A stretch of DNA of 64,000 bases from Corythucha ciliata (GCA_038030265.1 CM075937.1:21018001-21082000); one strand, 5' to 3'. Shown: positions 1-12,640, counted from the first letter of the stretch. Notes: generated by a model from the sequence alone, not told the origin. Translations and numbers: made by a program.

Positions 1-264
1 CAGGTCATGGTCGCTTGTATCAACCGATTATCTCGACTCTAGGGCCTCTAGTACGAGCGCTCAGTTAGGGGGGGAGGAGAAAAAAAAAAAAATGTCCACG
101 GTGTCTCAAACAGCGTGTCCATATGGTCAAAAAATATCTACCGATATTATTTAATTTCTAGCATTGCCTAGAAACCGACCAACTGGAAATTGGAGCGCAT
201 CCTTGAATATTTCTCAACATTTGACAAACTACATGATTCACATTCTAGCCCACATGATGCACAT

Positions 265-725
265 TCTAGGTAATATTTACACGAATTGTCGCATTGAAAG
301 CTGAATTTACGCGAAACGCCAAATTATAAGCACAATTGACGCGAAATGTCACACTCGGTGCGAAATTTAAGTGGAAAGACATTGTTAGGGGCGGAGGGGG
401 GATTTACGCCAAACACCACGACACATATAGGGCAAAATTCTCGAGATAGGCGAAATGCCAAGTTAAGGGGAAAATCGACGTTGAACGCCGCCACGTCATG
501 CCAATAACGAAAGGGCATTCTTTAAGCGAAAAATCACAGGTTGGAAGAAAAAAACCCATTCGAATCGCTGCGGCAAACCGAGTAAACTACGCGAAATGAC
601 CCACGGTGGACCCGGGACAAAACGCAACATTCGGGAAACCACTCACGTGAATCGCCACTTTCAAGGGCAAAATTTACGTCGAATGCCCCGTCGAGGGCAA
701 CAAATTATGCGAAACGTTTCACCAA
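265..725 (+). repeat. Degenerate array, about 30-bp period, family 1
   Basis: Recurring variants of AATTTACGCGAAATGCC followed by a variable half, about every 30 bp (for example near 300, 331, 362, 571, 665, 695). Individual units differ at many positions. Confidence 0.65.
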
Positions 726-729
726 GAGC

Positions 730-2320
730 AATCTTATGGTAAGTCGTCAGTTTCACAACGAAACTGTCTCTTTTATGAGCAAATTTGCAATTTAATAAGA
801 AATCTTAAGCTTATGAGCATAATGATAGAATTTATGAGGAAATTTTAAGTTTAAAGGGTGCCCATTTAATGAGTAAATCGTCAGTTTATAGTGAATTTTA
901 TGAAAAATAAAAATAAAATAAAAATTGCATGTGTGAGGAAATTGTCAACATAATGAAAACAAAATTGCCCTTTTTGAAAGAATTTGCCATTTTGTAAGGA
1001 AGTTGTTAGTTTGAAATGGAAATTGTGAATTTCATGAGGAAATCGTAAATTTTCTAGGAATTGTTAATTTTAGGAAGAAATTGGGAATTTGACGTGGATA
1101 CAGTTAATTTTAAGCAGAAAATGTAAATTTCACGAGAAATTGTATCTTATTCTCAATAAATTTATTTTTTGAACCTTCGAAATTACTAATTTTGGTTGTA
1201 ATTTTGGGACCTAATTATTAATTATTAATTGCCCATTTCGTGATTATTATTACCGTTATTCGTTCGTCGGTTTTATTCGTTGTGTCATTATCGTTAATAA
1301 AATATAGTTACCAGTATCGTTATTGTATTGTTAATTTATGCTTTAAACTAAACATTTTTTGTGTAAATTGCCGATCATAAGCAAAAATAATATATTTTAT
1401 GAGTGCATGGTTAATTGTATGAGGATATTGTAACTTTTATAAGGAAGGTGTTAATTTTACGAGGAAATTGGGAATTTTATTACGAAATTTTCAATTTTAT
1501 TAGGAAATTTTCATTTTTATTAGCAAATAGACATTTTTATAAGCGCATCGTCAATATAATTAAAAATTTGTTAATTTGGAGCAGAAATTGTGAATTTCAC
1601 GAAGAAATTTTAACTTCACCCGAACTAAATTTATTTTTGGCCCTTGGAACTTATTAATATTGCCTCATGAATCCCATTTCGGTGATTATTGTTAATTCAG
1701 TAATTGGTAATCGTTTATTTTGGCTTTTAACTTGTTATATTTACACCCGTTTTCACCAACAAAGTTTAGAATTGATCGCGATTAGTTGCCATTAGCGACA
1801 ATAATATTTCTGATGCAAAATGCTATTGTAATCACGATTAGATGTTGATCGGCGTCGGTGAAAACGGGGCTTAGTATGAATAGCCGATTATACTTGGAAA
1901 TGATCAATTTTAAAAGTGAATTGTCAATTTTATGATAAAAGTGTATTTTATAAGAAAATAGTATATTCTATGAGGAAATTTTTAACTTTATGGGGAAATT
2001 TGCCCATTTTATGAATAAAATATTAATTTTATAAGGAACTCGTGAATTTTAAGAAGAAAGTGTATGTTTTATAAGAAAATGGTCGAATATTGAAAAATAA
2101 ATGGCCAATTTTATTAGAAAATGTCACTTTTATGAGGAAATTGTCAATTTCATGAGGAAGTTGTCAATTGTACGAGGAAGTTGTCAATTTCATGAGAAAA
2201 TTGTCAATTTTATGAGGAAATTTTGTTAATTTTATGAGGAAATTGTCAATTTTATGATGAAATTGTCAATTTTATGAGGAAAATTGTCAATTCCACGAGG
2301 AGACTGTCAATTCACACGGC
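730..2320 (+). repeat. Degenerate array with exact 20-bp period
   Basis: Unit TTTATGAGGAAATTGTCAAT. At 2131-2290 units follow one another every 20 bp with few indels; toward 730 they become more diverged. Non-repeat spacers lie at about 1140-1370 and 1640-1890. Confidence 0.85.
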
Positions 2321-2669
2321 CACACGACAGCCAGTTTCGGGATTTTTTTTGCCAGCAAATCAATTCTAGGGTTATTTACTATAAAAATGTTGCGACGTTC
2401 CGGCTATTCGTCAGGGCTGTCGTAACTGGTTAGCTCGGGTTCCGCGGTCACTAAAAAAATCCCCCACGGGAAAATTTAAATAACATTCCCCGATATCTGA
2501 AATTTCGCAAAAATAAAGACCGGAAAAATTATCTGACTTTTTGATCCACAATTTGCAATTTTTCGGATATTTCCGGGTTTTTGATGCGAGACTCACAATT
2601 TTGCAGACATTTAGTCCAAATGAAGTAATTTAGCGGCTATTTCTTTCAATTTTAGCTGCGTATGAGCGT
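2320..2669 (+). repeat. Mixed array with TTGCAATTTCGC units and a CTATTCGTCAGG block
   Basis: Contains the block CTATTCGTCAGGGCTGT (2403-2419), then units around TGAAATTTCGCAAAAATAAAG. It ends where the SINE inserts. Confidence 0.55.
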
Positions 2670-2684
2670 TTTTCCTATATGTAT

Positions 2685-2990
2685 TTTTTTTTTTTTTCTT
2701 GAGGGTGCGGACTCGGATCTACCGAGCCCGCTGGCGCCTAAGCTCGTGTGGCTCTTATACACCATACCCTGTAACTCCATCAGCTGTGCACTTCACACCC
2801 GTACTACGCGGGCGTTTCGGTCGATGCGTGGTTTGTCATACGCACACCGCCGTGAACGCCCACACGAAGTCGAGTGAGCCGTGTCACAGCTCGCCGCAGC
2901 CTTATAGTGTAATGGGCAATAGCTGGATTCGAACCCAGGCCCGCTGGGTTGCAAAGCGAGCATTGTATCCATTAGACCATCGAGGCGCGC
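2685..2990 (-). mobile_element. tRNA-derived SINE, copy 1
   Basis: 306 bp on the minus strand. The head at the right end carries pol III promoter boxes: A box TGGTCTAATGG (complement of 2969-2979) and B box GGTTCGAATCC (complement of 2925-2935), spaced as in tRNA. The cloverleaf is imperfect, so it is a SINE head rather than a functional tRNA. The 3' end is an A-tract (T-run at 2685-2697 on the plus strand). A perfect 15-bp target duplication, TTTTCCTATATGTAT, flanks it at 2670-2684 and 2991-3005. It inserted into a family-2 type array. Confidence 0.92.
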
Positions 2991-3005
2991 TTTTCCTATA
3001 TGTAT

Positions 3006-4833
3006 ATTTAGGATTCGAATTAGAGTTATTCCTCAATTTCAGCTGCAAATTATCGTTTTTATACATTTTAACTATGAAGTGGCTTTATGAAAAAGGGCCA
3101 TTTATTCTTTGGAAAGTCTGTTTTTCGGGTGGAATTTGGTTTTTGGAACAAAATTTACAGTTGCAATGCTAATTAGCCAGTTTAGAAGGGACGAATAAAT
3201 TGACAGTTTCCTGATAGTGTAGCTGGTTTCCAACAAAGACTTGTTGATGTTGGGCGGGCAGCTGCCCACCCTGGCCCACTGCTATGGCTGAGAATGGTTG
3301 AAGTTGAATGGGAGCGGTAATAATGGGCATTTTTGACTATATTACTAAATTGTTATTTTTACCAGTGCTATAAGTGCTATATAGACATAATGTGGCTCGC
3401 AATTGTATACACCCCCCCCCGCCAACCCGGAAAAAGTTCAAGGCCCCATAACACATAACAATAAAGGAAGTTTTGAAGTGCTTGACTGAATTATGCCGTG
3501 CTGCAGGGAGCCTTTTTTGTCGCTAAATCTAGTGTGCCACCGTATAGCTACGACAGTTTACAAGAAGTCTTTCATATTGTTATTTTCAATTCCCCAGCCA
3601 CAACATGAACATTTTCGATGCTGAGGGGCACTTGGATTTTATGTGATCGCTATTTTCCCATTATTCCTTACTCTTCCCTTCCCATCCGCCATAGTATATG
3701 TATTGATTGGTAAGGCATTAGGGGGCGAATTGAAAGAATAGTTTACTCACTGTGGTGAGAATACAGTTATATCATGTCCTGTATTCGTTTTTATATTTAT
3801 GTATATTTTTTCGTCTCAATTTGCTTCAAAGCCCTCCTCCCCCAAACTGTACTTTTCGGAAGATACTTTTAACGTTGGACTAATTGTCCAAAGGAATTTT
3901 AATTTCCACCTCCTTCTCATATAACCATCTTTCATTCAACACGCCAGCAAATCCCTACCTTCCACGCTCTCTCCCCTCTCTATATAATACCAACGGTTTA
4001 CTTCCGCCGCATAAGACCGTCAAAATTAATTCGAAACAAAGGGCTTTTCGCAACAAAATGGTAGTAGGAAGGTGAGTATATTTTACTCTGTAAAGCTTTG
4101 GTACTTCATGCAAAGGAGTGGCTTGGGGGAAAGGAAGTTGTTCATTCTCGCACTCCCTCTCTCTCACATACTGTTTCTCTTTGGAAACATTGACACTTTG
4201 CTTATTGTCTGATTTTAAAACTCGTCACTTTGCAGGGTTTCACAGGCTGTTGTGAAGCTTAATTCAAATTATTTAGAGAGTTGACAATAAACGTTGACAA
4301 TTGGAATGGGGGGGGGGGTTAAGATTGGAACAAAACATGTTAAAATTCTAAATGGCAAACTCTAGAGCAAGCAAAGATTTTAGCATTTTAAATTTATTGT
4401 TTTGTTTCTCTGACTCCATCATAAAATTCTGGATGCGTCAATTTCAGTGATCCCCACCCTTCCCGACCAATGCAGTTTACGACACTTAGGCGCGCTTTCA
4501 CGTAGTAAATAGCCTCCGCAGACCCTCGCCTCCCCCTTCCCACCATCGTAACACTGCACAACCCCTCATCAAGTTTAGAGACCTACAAATCTACACCCCT
4601 CTGCCCATTCTTCGCAATCACCATCAAGCCACCCCCCTTTTAATGGTAAGTTATGTGACCCACCTTTCGGACAAGGGTGCTATTTAGGGGGTTAGTAATA
4701 GTTGTAAATGTTAATGATGATGATGGTACTGTAGGGGCGATCATACCACACCCGTCCTAATGGAGAAACTCTTCCTCCTGGAGGAAGCGTTTGCGTTAGA
4801 GGAAATTTCATCGCCCTTTAGGTCAAACAACCC

Positions 4834-4877
<44 letters not shown>

Positions 4878-5729
4878 GACGCGAGGAGCGAACAACCCTT
4901 GAAGACGAAGGGAGTAATTTATTGCGAATTAATAAATTTAATATCCGCTTCCCCGGAGGGGAAGCAGCTTCGGACTTCCGTGGATTAAAAAATGAGTGAT
5001 TTATCGTCTCTTCCGGAAAACATTAAGTATCAAAATGAGAGTTTTCAATTTATTTTTAAGCCTATTATTTTTGTCCAAACTTCAACACCGTAATAAATTG
5101 TTTTTAATCAAAACTTAAAAAAAAAACTAAGGCTCACCTCATCCTGGAAATAATAGAAGGCGTGAACTCCAGTGAAGACGAGTCAAACCCAAGGTCAGTG
5201 TGTTTCACCTCGTCCCAATTTGAATATTTTATGAGGGAACACGACGGTGATGGCAACCCTGCAAAAAAAAAAAAAAAGATAAAAAAAGGGTCATAAAATT
5301 GTACTTTTGGCTCGTTGAACTAAGCCATGGTAGTGGTGGAGGGGGAATCTAGTGACTTCCACCTCTGCTTCGAATGGGGTGCGTGGATGGGGGACGAGAG
5401 GGACTGACCTTTTCTGTGATACTTGGAAAGGATTTCGAACTTTGGTGGGGTTGCGATCAAATAAATTTTATCTTTTCGCGATCAAGGCAAAAGGGTGCCG
5501 CGGTTAACTAACTTGGATAGTGGCCAGGCGTATAAAACTGTTAAATCTCTTTTACTCACTCGATCTCGCTCTTTTGCCACTACCTGGAGGGTGATGATAC
5601 CATTTTTTTTTTTTTTTTTTCTTCGAATCCTTGAAGTTTTATATCGATGGCAAGATTACAATGGCACTTTATTCGTTAGGGAAGGCTTGCATGGCGAATG
5701 GCTTAGGTATAGGAAAGGTTCACTTCACA
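3006..5729. other. Unique DNA, no supported gene
   Basis: No ORF with recognisable protein features. It contains a candidate TATA box and first exon near 3981-4077, a perfect palindrome CTTCCTCC-T-GGAGGAAG near 4770, and a T40 run at 4835-4874. Confidence 0.5.
3981..4077 (+). promoter_or_regulatory. Candidate promoter and short first coding exon
   Basis: TATATAA at 3981-3987, then an ATG in good context (CAACAAAATGG, ATG at 4058) and, 14 bases on, a strong splice-donor match AG|GTGAGT (4072-4077). That would encode only MVVGR before an intron. No downstream exon was identified, so this is a weak prediction. Confidence 0.2.
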
Positions 5730-6165
5730 GTTAAATATTCGAAAAACGCTAGTTCACGATTGAAATTTAAAAAATGGCTATTTAGTAGTTAAAATTGGGA
5801 TAAACGCTAATCCACAACAAAAATTGAGAAAATTGCTAATTAAAATGCTAAAAATGAGAAAAATCGCTAATTCGCGAATGAAATTGACAAGACGCGCTAA
5901 TTAGCGGCTAAAATTGGGACAATCCTAATTCACGGACTCAACTAAAAAGAATTTATACTTATTATCGCTTAATTAATTCGAGGCAAAAATTAAGAAAATC
6001 GCTAATTCGTGGATGAAATTGGGGGAAAACGCTAATTGGCTGATAAAGTTTATAAAAAACGTTAATCCGCGGATACAAATGATATGAAAAACGTCGGTTA
6101 ATTCATGACTAAAATGGAGGAAAACGCTAATTCACGGCTAATATTTGGTAAAACGCTGGTCGGAA
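5730..6165 (+). repeat. Degenerate about 30-bp array, family 2 (forward)
   Basis: Units are variants of GCTAATTCGCGGCTAAAATT followed by GRGAAAAAC. The best units are at 5860-5960 and 6000-6150. Confidence 0.8.
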
Positions 6166-6439
6166 ATCTGTTTCGATTTATGGATTTCCCCCTGTGTAGA
6201 AAACATTTGAGCTACGCAGATTCATCCAATTTTAAATTTTATCCTTTTTTGCTCATTTCTCAATGATCTTATTTGCACGCGGTTTATGAGTCCCCCCCCT
6301 ACCGCCCCACCACCCCCAGCAGACCCGGAATGTAGGCGGACACGTCTAAACAGCTCCGGAGCGGCCTGTCTCGAGGATGGACGCCCCTTGAAAACGTGCA
6401 TGATGCGCAAGTGGCCACTTCAGGGCTTTCGATTTCTTG

Positions 6440-7265
6440 CGCGGTTAGCAAATCCCACGAAATTGGTTGTTTAGCGCACGAAAGGGCGCTAAAAGTAAAA
6501 TTGCTTTTAGAAAAATTTATGAATGAAATAGTTTAGAAAAAATTATGAAGAGCTGAACCCTCGGAATGGTTTTTTGTAAGAAAAATCGCTGAAATTTATT
6601 TTTAAGTTGGCAAATCCTACGGAATCACTTTTTTCGGGGACGCAAACCAGCAGAATTGTGTTTTTTAGCTACTGCGAAACGCCCGAAATAGTTTTTTTTA
6701 TCGAGTTAAACCAGCAAAATTACATTTTGAGTGAGAAAACTAGTGCAATTGTTTTTTTTTTTTTTTTAAGTGCGAAAAACCTGTACATTGCATTCCTGAC
6801 GTGGGAAGTTGCTTTTATAGCGAGCAAATCTGATTTTTTTTTAGCGAGCAAGACCCAGAAATTTGCTTTGTCAGTGTGGAAAATCCGAGAATTCATTAAC
6901 CGGCAAGCAAAACCCACGGAATTTAGGGAGTAAAACCAGCGAAATTGTTGTTGTTTTTTGTTTCAGTAGAACTTCCAGACGCTGAAGATGGCGAGCAGCC
7001 GAAACCGGTTCGTTTTTAACGCACCTCAACGAGGGTAGACAGACGATGTAGGCTCCTACGGCTACAGCTTTTCGCACGCACTACCTAGTACCTACTAACC
7101 CTCGTAGTTTAAGCGATCTCACTAACAATATCAATTGTTGATTGTTCTTTTCGTATGGAAACCCCGCGAATTGTTATCCTAGCAAGCAAAATTGCTTTTC
7201 TATAGCGAGAAAAACCCACAAAGTTGCTGTTTTTGAAGTCAAGTTTTTTTGTTTTGTTTTTTTTC
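6440..7265 (+). repeat. Degenerate about 30-bp array, family 3
   Basis: Units are variants of AGCGAGCAAAACCCACGAAA then TTGCTTTT; clear at 6440-6960 and 7150-7235, with a unique insert at about 6965-7140. Confidence 0.75.
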
Positions 7266-7599
7266 GAGTGACAGTGAAACCTTGGGCTTGCGGATTAACG
7301 ACTAAGACAACACCCAAAGTCTGCCACATACCTATAACATCACATCCGAGAGAAATTCACGAAATTGATACTTTCCGGTCTTTATTACTTTCGTTGTTAG
7401 GTTGCTACAGTATATTACGTTAATATTAAATTTTATAGCATTATTTTTGGGGACCGTAGAACTCGGTCTAGCCGGTCACGTCAGCGCCCAAAATCTGACG
7501 AATAGCTGAATGCAATTATGAAATTTTGGAGAAAAATATTCGCGCAAATTCGTAGTCTACACTGGCTGGTCTTCAAAACCACGAATCAGCCATGCATTT

Positions 7600-8280
7600 T
7601 CAATTTTCTACTCGCGAATTAGCACTTTATCACAACTTTAGCCGCGTGATTTAGTGTTTTTTTCCAATTTAGTCACAAATTAGCGCTAATTTAATGGAAC
7701 TTCATCTCTTTTTTAGCTGCGAATTTCCGTTTTTATTTATTTCCGCGTTAATTAGTAGTTTTTTACTTTTGGCTAAAATTTGTCTATTCGCTTCTAATAG
7801 CTTTTTTCTTCATTTTAGTATAACGATGCATTTGCTCTTTTCTCAATTTCAGTGTCAAATTACCGCTTTATTTACTCATTTTTAGCCGTGAACTTTTTGC
7901 TAATTTCCCCATTCGTCCTCCGCTCGCGGGTTCGGCTTTTTATCAAAATTAGCCATGAATTTGCATATTTCTTCACTGTAAGTCATGGTTTAACGCTTTT
8001 TTTCAAGCTTATAGCCGCAAACCTGGCCCAAGAGCATCATCACCCAGTTAGCAGTTTTTGTAAATTTCATCGTGGTCCATACAGCGCAAAACTGTGATTT
8101 TTTTTTCTCAATTTTGGTCTTGAACTTAGATCGAAAAACCGGGAAGTATAGCATTCACTCAGTTTTAACAACTAATGAGGGATTTTTTGGTGCAATTTTA
8201 GCCACAAATATTAGTGTTTTTATTTTTAGTTGAGTGCTTGCCCTAAAAACAGCATTTTCACAATTTCACCCGCTTAAGGA
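7600..8280 (-). repeat. Family 2 array (reverse orientation)
   Basis: The plus strand shows TCAATTTTAGCCGCGAATTA then GCGTTTTT variants; the frame-like ORFs here are by-products of the 30-bp (10-codon) period. Confidence 0.75.
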
Positions 8281-8679
8281 TGTGCAGAAACTAAGGATCA
8301 GCTTAACCGATCCGAGAGTTTGTAAGCGGGAGAGTATTCGCTGTCCTACAGAATACCAAAAGTCTGTAAGTTACAAACCTAAAAAATCACCCTTTTTTCA
8401 TTAAGCTTTTCGGAAGGTTCCTCTCAACGGAAGGCCCTCTCCGAATGGAAGGGCGGGTATTTCTTTTTTACGATTTCTTTCAGATTAATCGATTTATATT
8501 CAATTTATGTTTCAATTTCTGATGGAGTGATGGTAAGCAACAAATGAATGGCTAGCGTTAACAATTGAACTTGAGCAACAACACAATAGCGGTTATTGAA
8601 CACCTGCCACTATTGTTTTATCAAACTATTATAACGTCGCAATCACTTTCAGTGCAGTACCGTACTTCACGCAATAAGC
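8281..8679. other. Upstream region of the gustatory receptor gene
   Basis: No repeat units or ORF. It should hold the promoter and 5' UTR, but I see no convincing TATA box; the CTTTCAG at 8645-8651 is a possible 3' splice site. Confidence 0.3.
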
Positions 8680-9702
8680 ATGCCGATCAATTCTGAAATA
8701 AAATGGGCTCTACGCAGAAACAGACTCTTAGGACTGGGGCCCTACGTGAGCTACAAAGGACACCTGTACAAGTTAATAATTTCGATAATTTGGTCGACTT
8801 TAATGATGGGAACGCTGGACTCGTTCAACGCGATCACATTTGCTGGAGCTGTGTTTAATTTGGCCGCTTCGGTCACAATAGCGACCACCTTGGCTTGTCT
8901 ATTCTGCTCGATCGATTCTTCGCGGAACATGCCGGGCATATTGACGAGTCTCGAGTCAATTGAATCTAAATACAAATCGCACGCTGACTCATTATTGTTG
9001 TTTTTCTCGATTGCGTCATCTGTAATCTCAGCGTTTGTGTACTTTATAATCTATGATGGTGGAATCAATGTATCATCCAGCGCTCACTTGATTTCCGCGG
9101 CTGTCATTAGCGCTTCTTGCTGCATGTTTCACGTCTTGGTTGCTGCAATCAATTCGCGTCTTCGAACCATGACGGAATTTGTAACAGAGTGCGATCCGAT
9201 TGAAATCCCCAAAATTTTAGACGATTACCATGTTTTATATGAAGTCTTCACTCGGGTCAATGACAAGTTTTCATTTCAAATTTTAGTAGCTTTAATCCGC
9301 TATGTGATAAACTTAACGATACTGTTGTTCGCTCTAGTCAGAAAAGCGGTGACGTCACAATCCACTGTACTCGACAGTCATTGCCCCATCTGCTATTCAG
9401 TGTCACTCGTTGCTACCTGCGTCAACCTGTTCGTCATTATATACCCGAGTGAACAAGCTCAGAATTTGTCCAAGTCCTTCGACATTTCACTCGAAACCCG
9501 AAGAAAGACACTGGAAATGGACGCGGAAGTGAATTCAGCCATCGAAGCTCATTTCGCCGTGGAGAAGAAGTTTCGCGTCACTGCATTTGGATTCTGGTGG
9601 GTTAACTACGAGCTCATTCGGTACATAATTGGAACGGTTACGTCCTACACATTCATTTTAATTCAATTTAACACAACGAATGTTCCGAAAAATATTACGT
9701 AA
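8680..9702 (+). CDS. Gustatory receptor family (7tm_7) chemoreceptor, single exon
   Basis: The 340-residue ORF runs ATG to TAA with no intron. Hydrophobic segments lie near residues 31-48, 52-76, 104-125, 136-157, 198-220, 238-255 and 312-330, giving seven membrane passes. The C-terminus carries the hallmark of arthropod gustatory receptors: the motif T-Y-x5-Q-F appears here as SYTFILIQF (residues 322-330), preceded by FRVTAFGFWWVNYELIR, which matches the usual TM7 approach. Family members are ligand-gated cation channels in the dendrites of taste neurons, with an intracellular N-terminus. The protein is slightly shorter than typical members (about 370-450 residues), mostly at the N-terminus; the ATG used is the first in frame. 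A CTTTCAG acceptor-like site ends about 28 bases before the ATG, so a 5'-UTR intron is possible. No neighbouring paralogue is visible. Ligand unknown. Confidence 0.85.
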   Translation: MPINSEIKWALRRNRLLGLGPYVSYKGHLYKLIISIIWSTLMMGTLDSFNAITFAGAVFNLAASVTIATTLACLFCSIDSSRNMPGILTSLESIESKYKSHADSLLLFFSIASSVISAFVYFIIYDGGINVSSSAHLISAAVISASCCMFHVLVAAINSRLRTMTEFVTECDPIEIPKILDDYHVLYEVFTRVNDKFSFQILVALIRYVINLTILLFALVRKAVTSQSTVLDSHCPICYSVSLVATCVNLFVIIYPSEQAQNLSKSFDISLETRRKTLEMDAEVNSAIEAHFAVEKKFRVTAFGFWWVNYELIRYIIGTVTSYTFILIQFNTTNVPKNIT

Positions 9703-11880
9703 AATTATTGTTCCTAATTTATACTATTCACAATACGATTCTAAAGGTGTCATCGCACTGAAAAACATTTTACTCGATATTTTGACGCGACTTTTTCGTG
9801 TAAGTAATATTAAGATCGTGAGGATCACGGTCCCGCACAAAAATGTGTCACAAAACATTGAGCGAATTTTGCGTTTTAAGCAACCTATGAATTCAATTTC
9901 AACTGTGTTCTTTAAAGATTTCTGATAACATTTTTACCCTTCCCCTGATGGCTCACGAATCTTTTTTTTTTTTTACCTATCGCACAAATATCCTAAAAGC
10001 ACCCCACCGGTCGCTCGGACGCAAAAACGGGGTAAAAAAATATTGTAAAATGGAAAATAAGTCTCAGGTTTGGCTCATCGCACATTATTTTAACAACATT
10101 TCATTACTATTACGTAGTATTTTATTACTGTTGACACTGTTGACCTCAGAAGCTTTACAAATGTAATTTAAAGTTCAAAGAGTCAACGCCAACGTTTCTT
10201 CCCCCCCCCCCCCGGATACTATCCATTTATCCACGCCTTCTCCCATCCTCAAACTCCGTTAAAAGAGAGTAACGAGGATGAGACTCAGCGAACTCTATAG
10301 TCGGTGAGTGAAAAGGGTCGTGAAGGGCTTTTCATTAGAAAACTCCCCGCACCCACAGCCACACCGCAGTCTGCGAGAGGATTGTGAAGCTCTTTGGTCA
10401 AGACTTTAAACTTCGTAATTGTCTCATGCGTGTGTTAACTTCTCGATTTTCATCCACTGTTTCCCCCCTCTCCCCCACAACTCCTCATCAAGTTGAAACG
10501 TCCCGGCTCTTATTCTCTTCGCAGCTCTCGTTATAATTACGGTTAATTACTTTAACCACGTCAGCCTATGCAGGCAACTTTAGAAGGGGTTTTGTTTGGT
10601 TAATAATTTTCATCGGACCTTTACATCCAAGGGATGAACCCTAGTTCGGCTGTTGGGCTGAGAGGGCGAGGGGGGATGAGGATCAAAGTGGATGTTATGA
10701 AAGGATGGCACGTAAAATCAAAATATAAAGCGAATCAAGGAGGATTAAATTATGAAGGGAGGAGATGTTCTCATCAACCCTCCTCGTTAAACAAAAAAAA
10801 AATCTTATTCCTCTCACAAAACACGCTTTTTGAGCAAAGTCAAAAATTTCCTTTTTTCATTTTCAGCATAAACATTTCTTTGTCAAGCGCCGACACCCTT
10901 CCCAGAAAAGATGAATCCAATAAGTTCAAGAGAGAGGAAAAGTGTTAAACCGAAAAACTTCCTCACATTGTTCAGACGCTTTTTCAACGGCTGTTTTCCC
11001 TTTTTCTGTTCGTCTTCCTTTTATTATACAAACTTTAAATCCCTCTCACCCTCCCTCCGCCACACCCGTTCCAATTTATTTCCACAACTTATAACAGAGA
11101 AGTTTCATTCCCAGGGTGGTTAAAGCACTCATGGTTCATAAAATTTCAAATAAATTGAAAAACATCGCAGAAAGAAAGCTAACAGGGGTGGGGTGGGCCT
11201 ATATAGCTGAAGTTAGAGCGTATACCGTTAAGCGGTGAAGAGGCAATCAGCATTTTTCTTTCTTTTTTCGGCTCTGCATCGTCCGCTAGTATCAAGAACT
11301 TGCAGATAAATAAAATTGATACGTTAAAGTTACAATGTATGCATCACGTTTTTCGAATAGTCGGCTCCAGGCCCTTGCCATGGACGTACGTGCAGCCACT
11401 TCTTCAAGGTTCAAGATGGGCTGCTTTTCGATTTAATCCTTTCCAATTATAATGAGAGTAATTGACCCCCCCCCCCATTCACGTCAACGTTTTCCGTTAC
11501 TTTCAACGTGTTATCTATTATTCGTTAAAATGAGCATGGTTGATGCCACTAACCACGAAGACACCACTGGTATCAAAGGTGTAAAAAATAACCTCAATAA
11601 ACAAAAAAAAAACCTTCGAATTTTACGCCCAAAGAGGCCATTTTAGCCTGATCTGTTGTCGTATGAGTTTTCGGCTAAAAAGGCAGTGCCCGTCGGATCT
11701 GCTTCAATCCTCCCCCCCTCTGTGGCTTTTCGAACAAGTCCTACATTGCGTCAGCAGAATCACCGCATTACACGCTGTGATTTCCCCAAGGCTCTAGGGA
11801 CTTGTGCTCAGCCGATGATGTATATTTATTTTCTCTTTGTCAGGGGGAGTTAAGACCAAAAAATCGGTATTCCACGGACA
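9703..11880. other. Unique DNA downstream of the receptor, no supported gene
   Basis: Small ORFs only, with no family motif. Homopolymer C13 at 10201-10213 and C11 near 11466. Confidence 0.5.
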
Positions 11881-12640
11881 TTCAGTCAGGAATTCACTGA
11901 TATTTAGCTCCAAATGATGTAATTTTGAGGTCGTTTCATAAAGCATTGAGTGATCTCAGGAACGGCTAGACCACGGGTGATGCAACCACTTAATAAGGAG
12001 GTCCCGAAACTTATAATTAGGAACCAAATTTTCTAAATTCACTTGCATTATGGCCCAAAATTTCATGTTTCGTGTAAATTTAGCCGCTGAAACTACAATT
12101 CCGCAAAAGTTAAGCACCAGATTATTGTAGTTTTGTTGAAATAAAGTCCCAAGACTCCCTATTTCGTTGAAATTGTGCCCCAAAATTTGCATTTCCACAG
12201 AAATTAAGACCTGAAGCATGCATTTTCGCCGGAATTAGGACCCCGAACTTCGCATTGCCGTAGGCTCGGCAGTTCGGCAATGGAACTTCCAACTTCGTAT
12301 TCGGATATTCGTCAGGCTCTAAGCTCTTGCAATTCTGCATAAACTAAGTCCCTGAACTCACAATTCCACTTAAATTAACACCCGAAACTTTCAATTTCAC
12401 AGATATTCAACTAGGGAACAGGAAATCGTGCTTAGAATCTGTAAATTAGAATCTGAATGTAGGAACTCATAAAAATATTCATATCTTAAATGTTACGATT
12501 ACACGCGGCTACTCGTCAGGGTATGGTCGCAGTCGGGCCGGCTAGCTGACCTTTGAAAAAATTGGCCCTCAAACTTGCAATTTTGCGAACATTTGGCCTG
12601 GATACAACAGTTTTTTATACATTTTCCTCCAAAATTTTGC
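11880..12640 (+). repeat. Degenerate about 30-bp array, family 5
   Basis: Units are variants of ACCCGAAACTTGCAATTTCG then CANAAATTAAG. A GGCTACTCGTCAGGGTATGG block with CAGTCGGGCCGGCTAGC lies at 12506-12546. Confidence 0.75.

Noticed and set aside
265..725. CRISPR-like array
   Set aside because: Period is about 30 bp with no separate unique spacers, units are diverged, and the genome is eukaryotic.
1415..1657. 80-codon ORF with repeated FIRK-like motif
   Set aside because: The 20-amino-acid periodicity follows from the 20-bp DNA repeat; no sign of selection on protein.
2880..2990. Functional tRNA gene on the minus strand
   Set aside because: A and B boxes match, but the T and anticodon stems contain mismatches, and the sequence is the head of a SINE with A-tail and target duplication.
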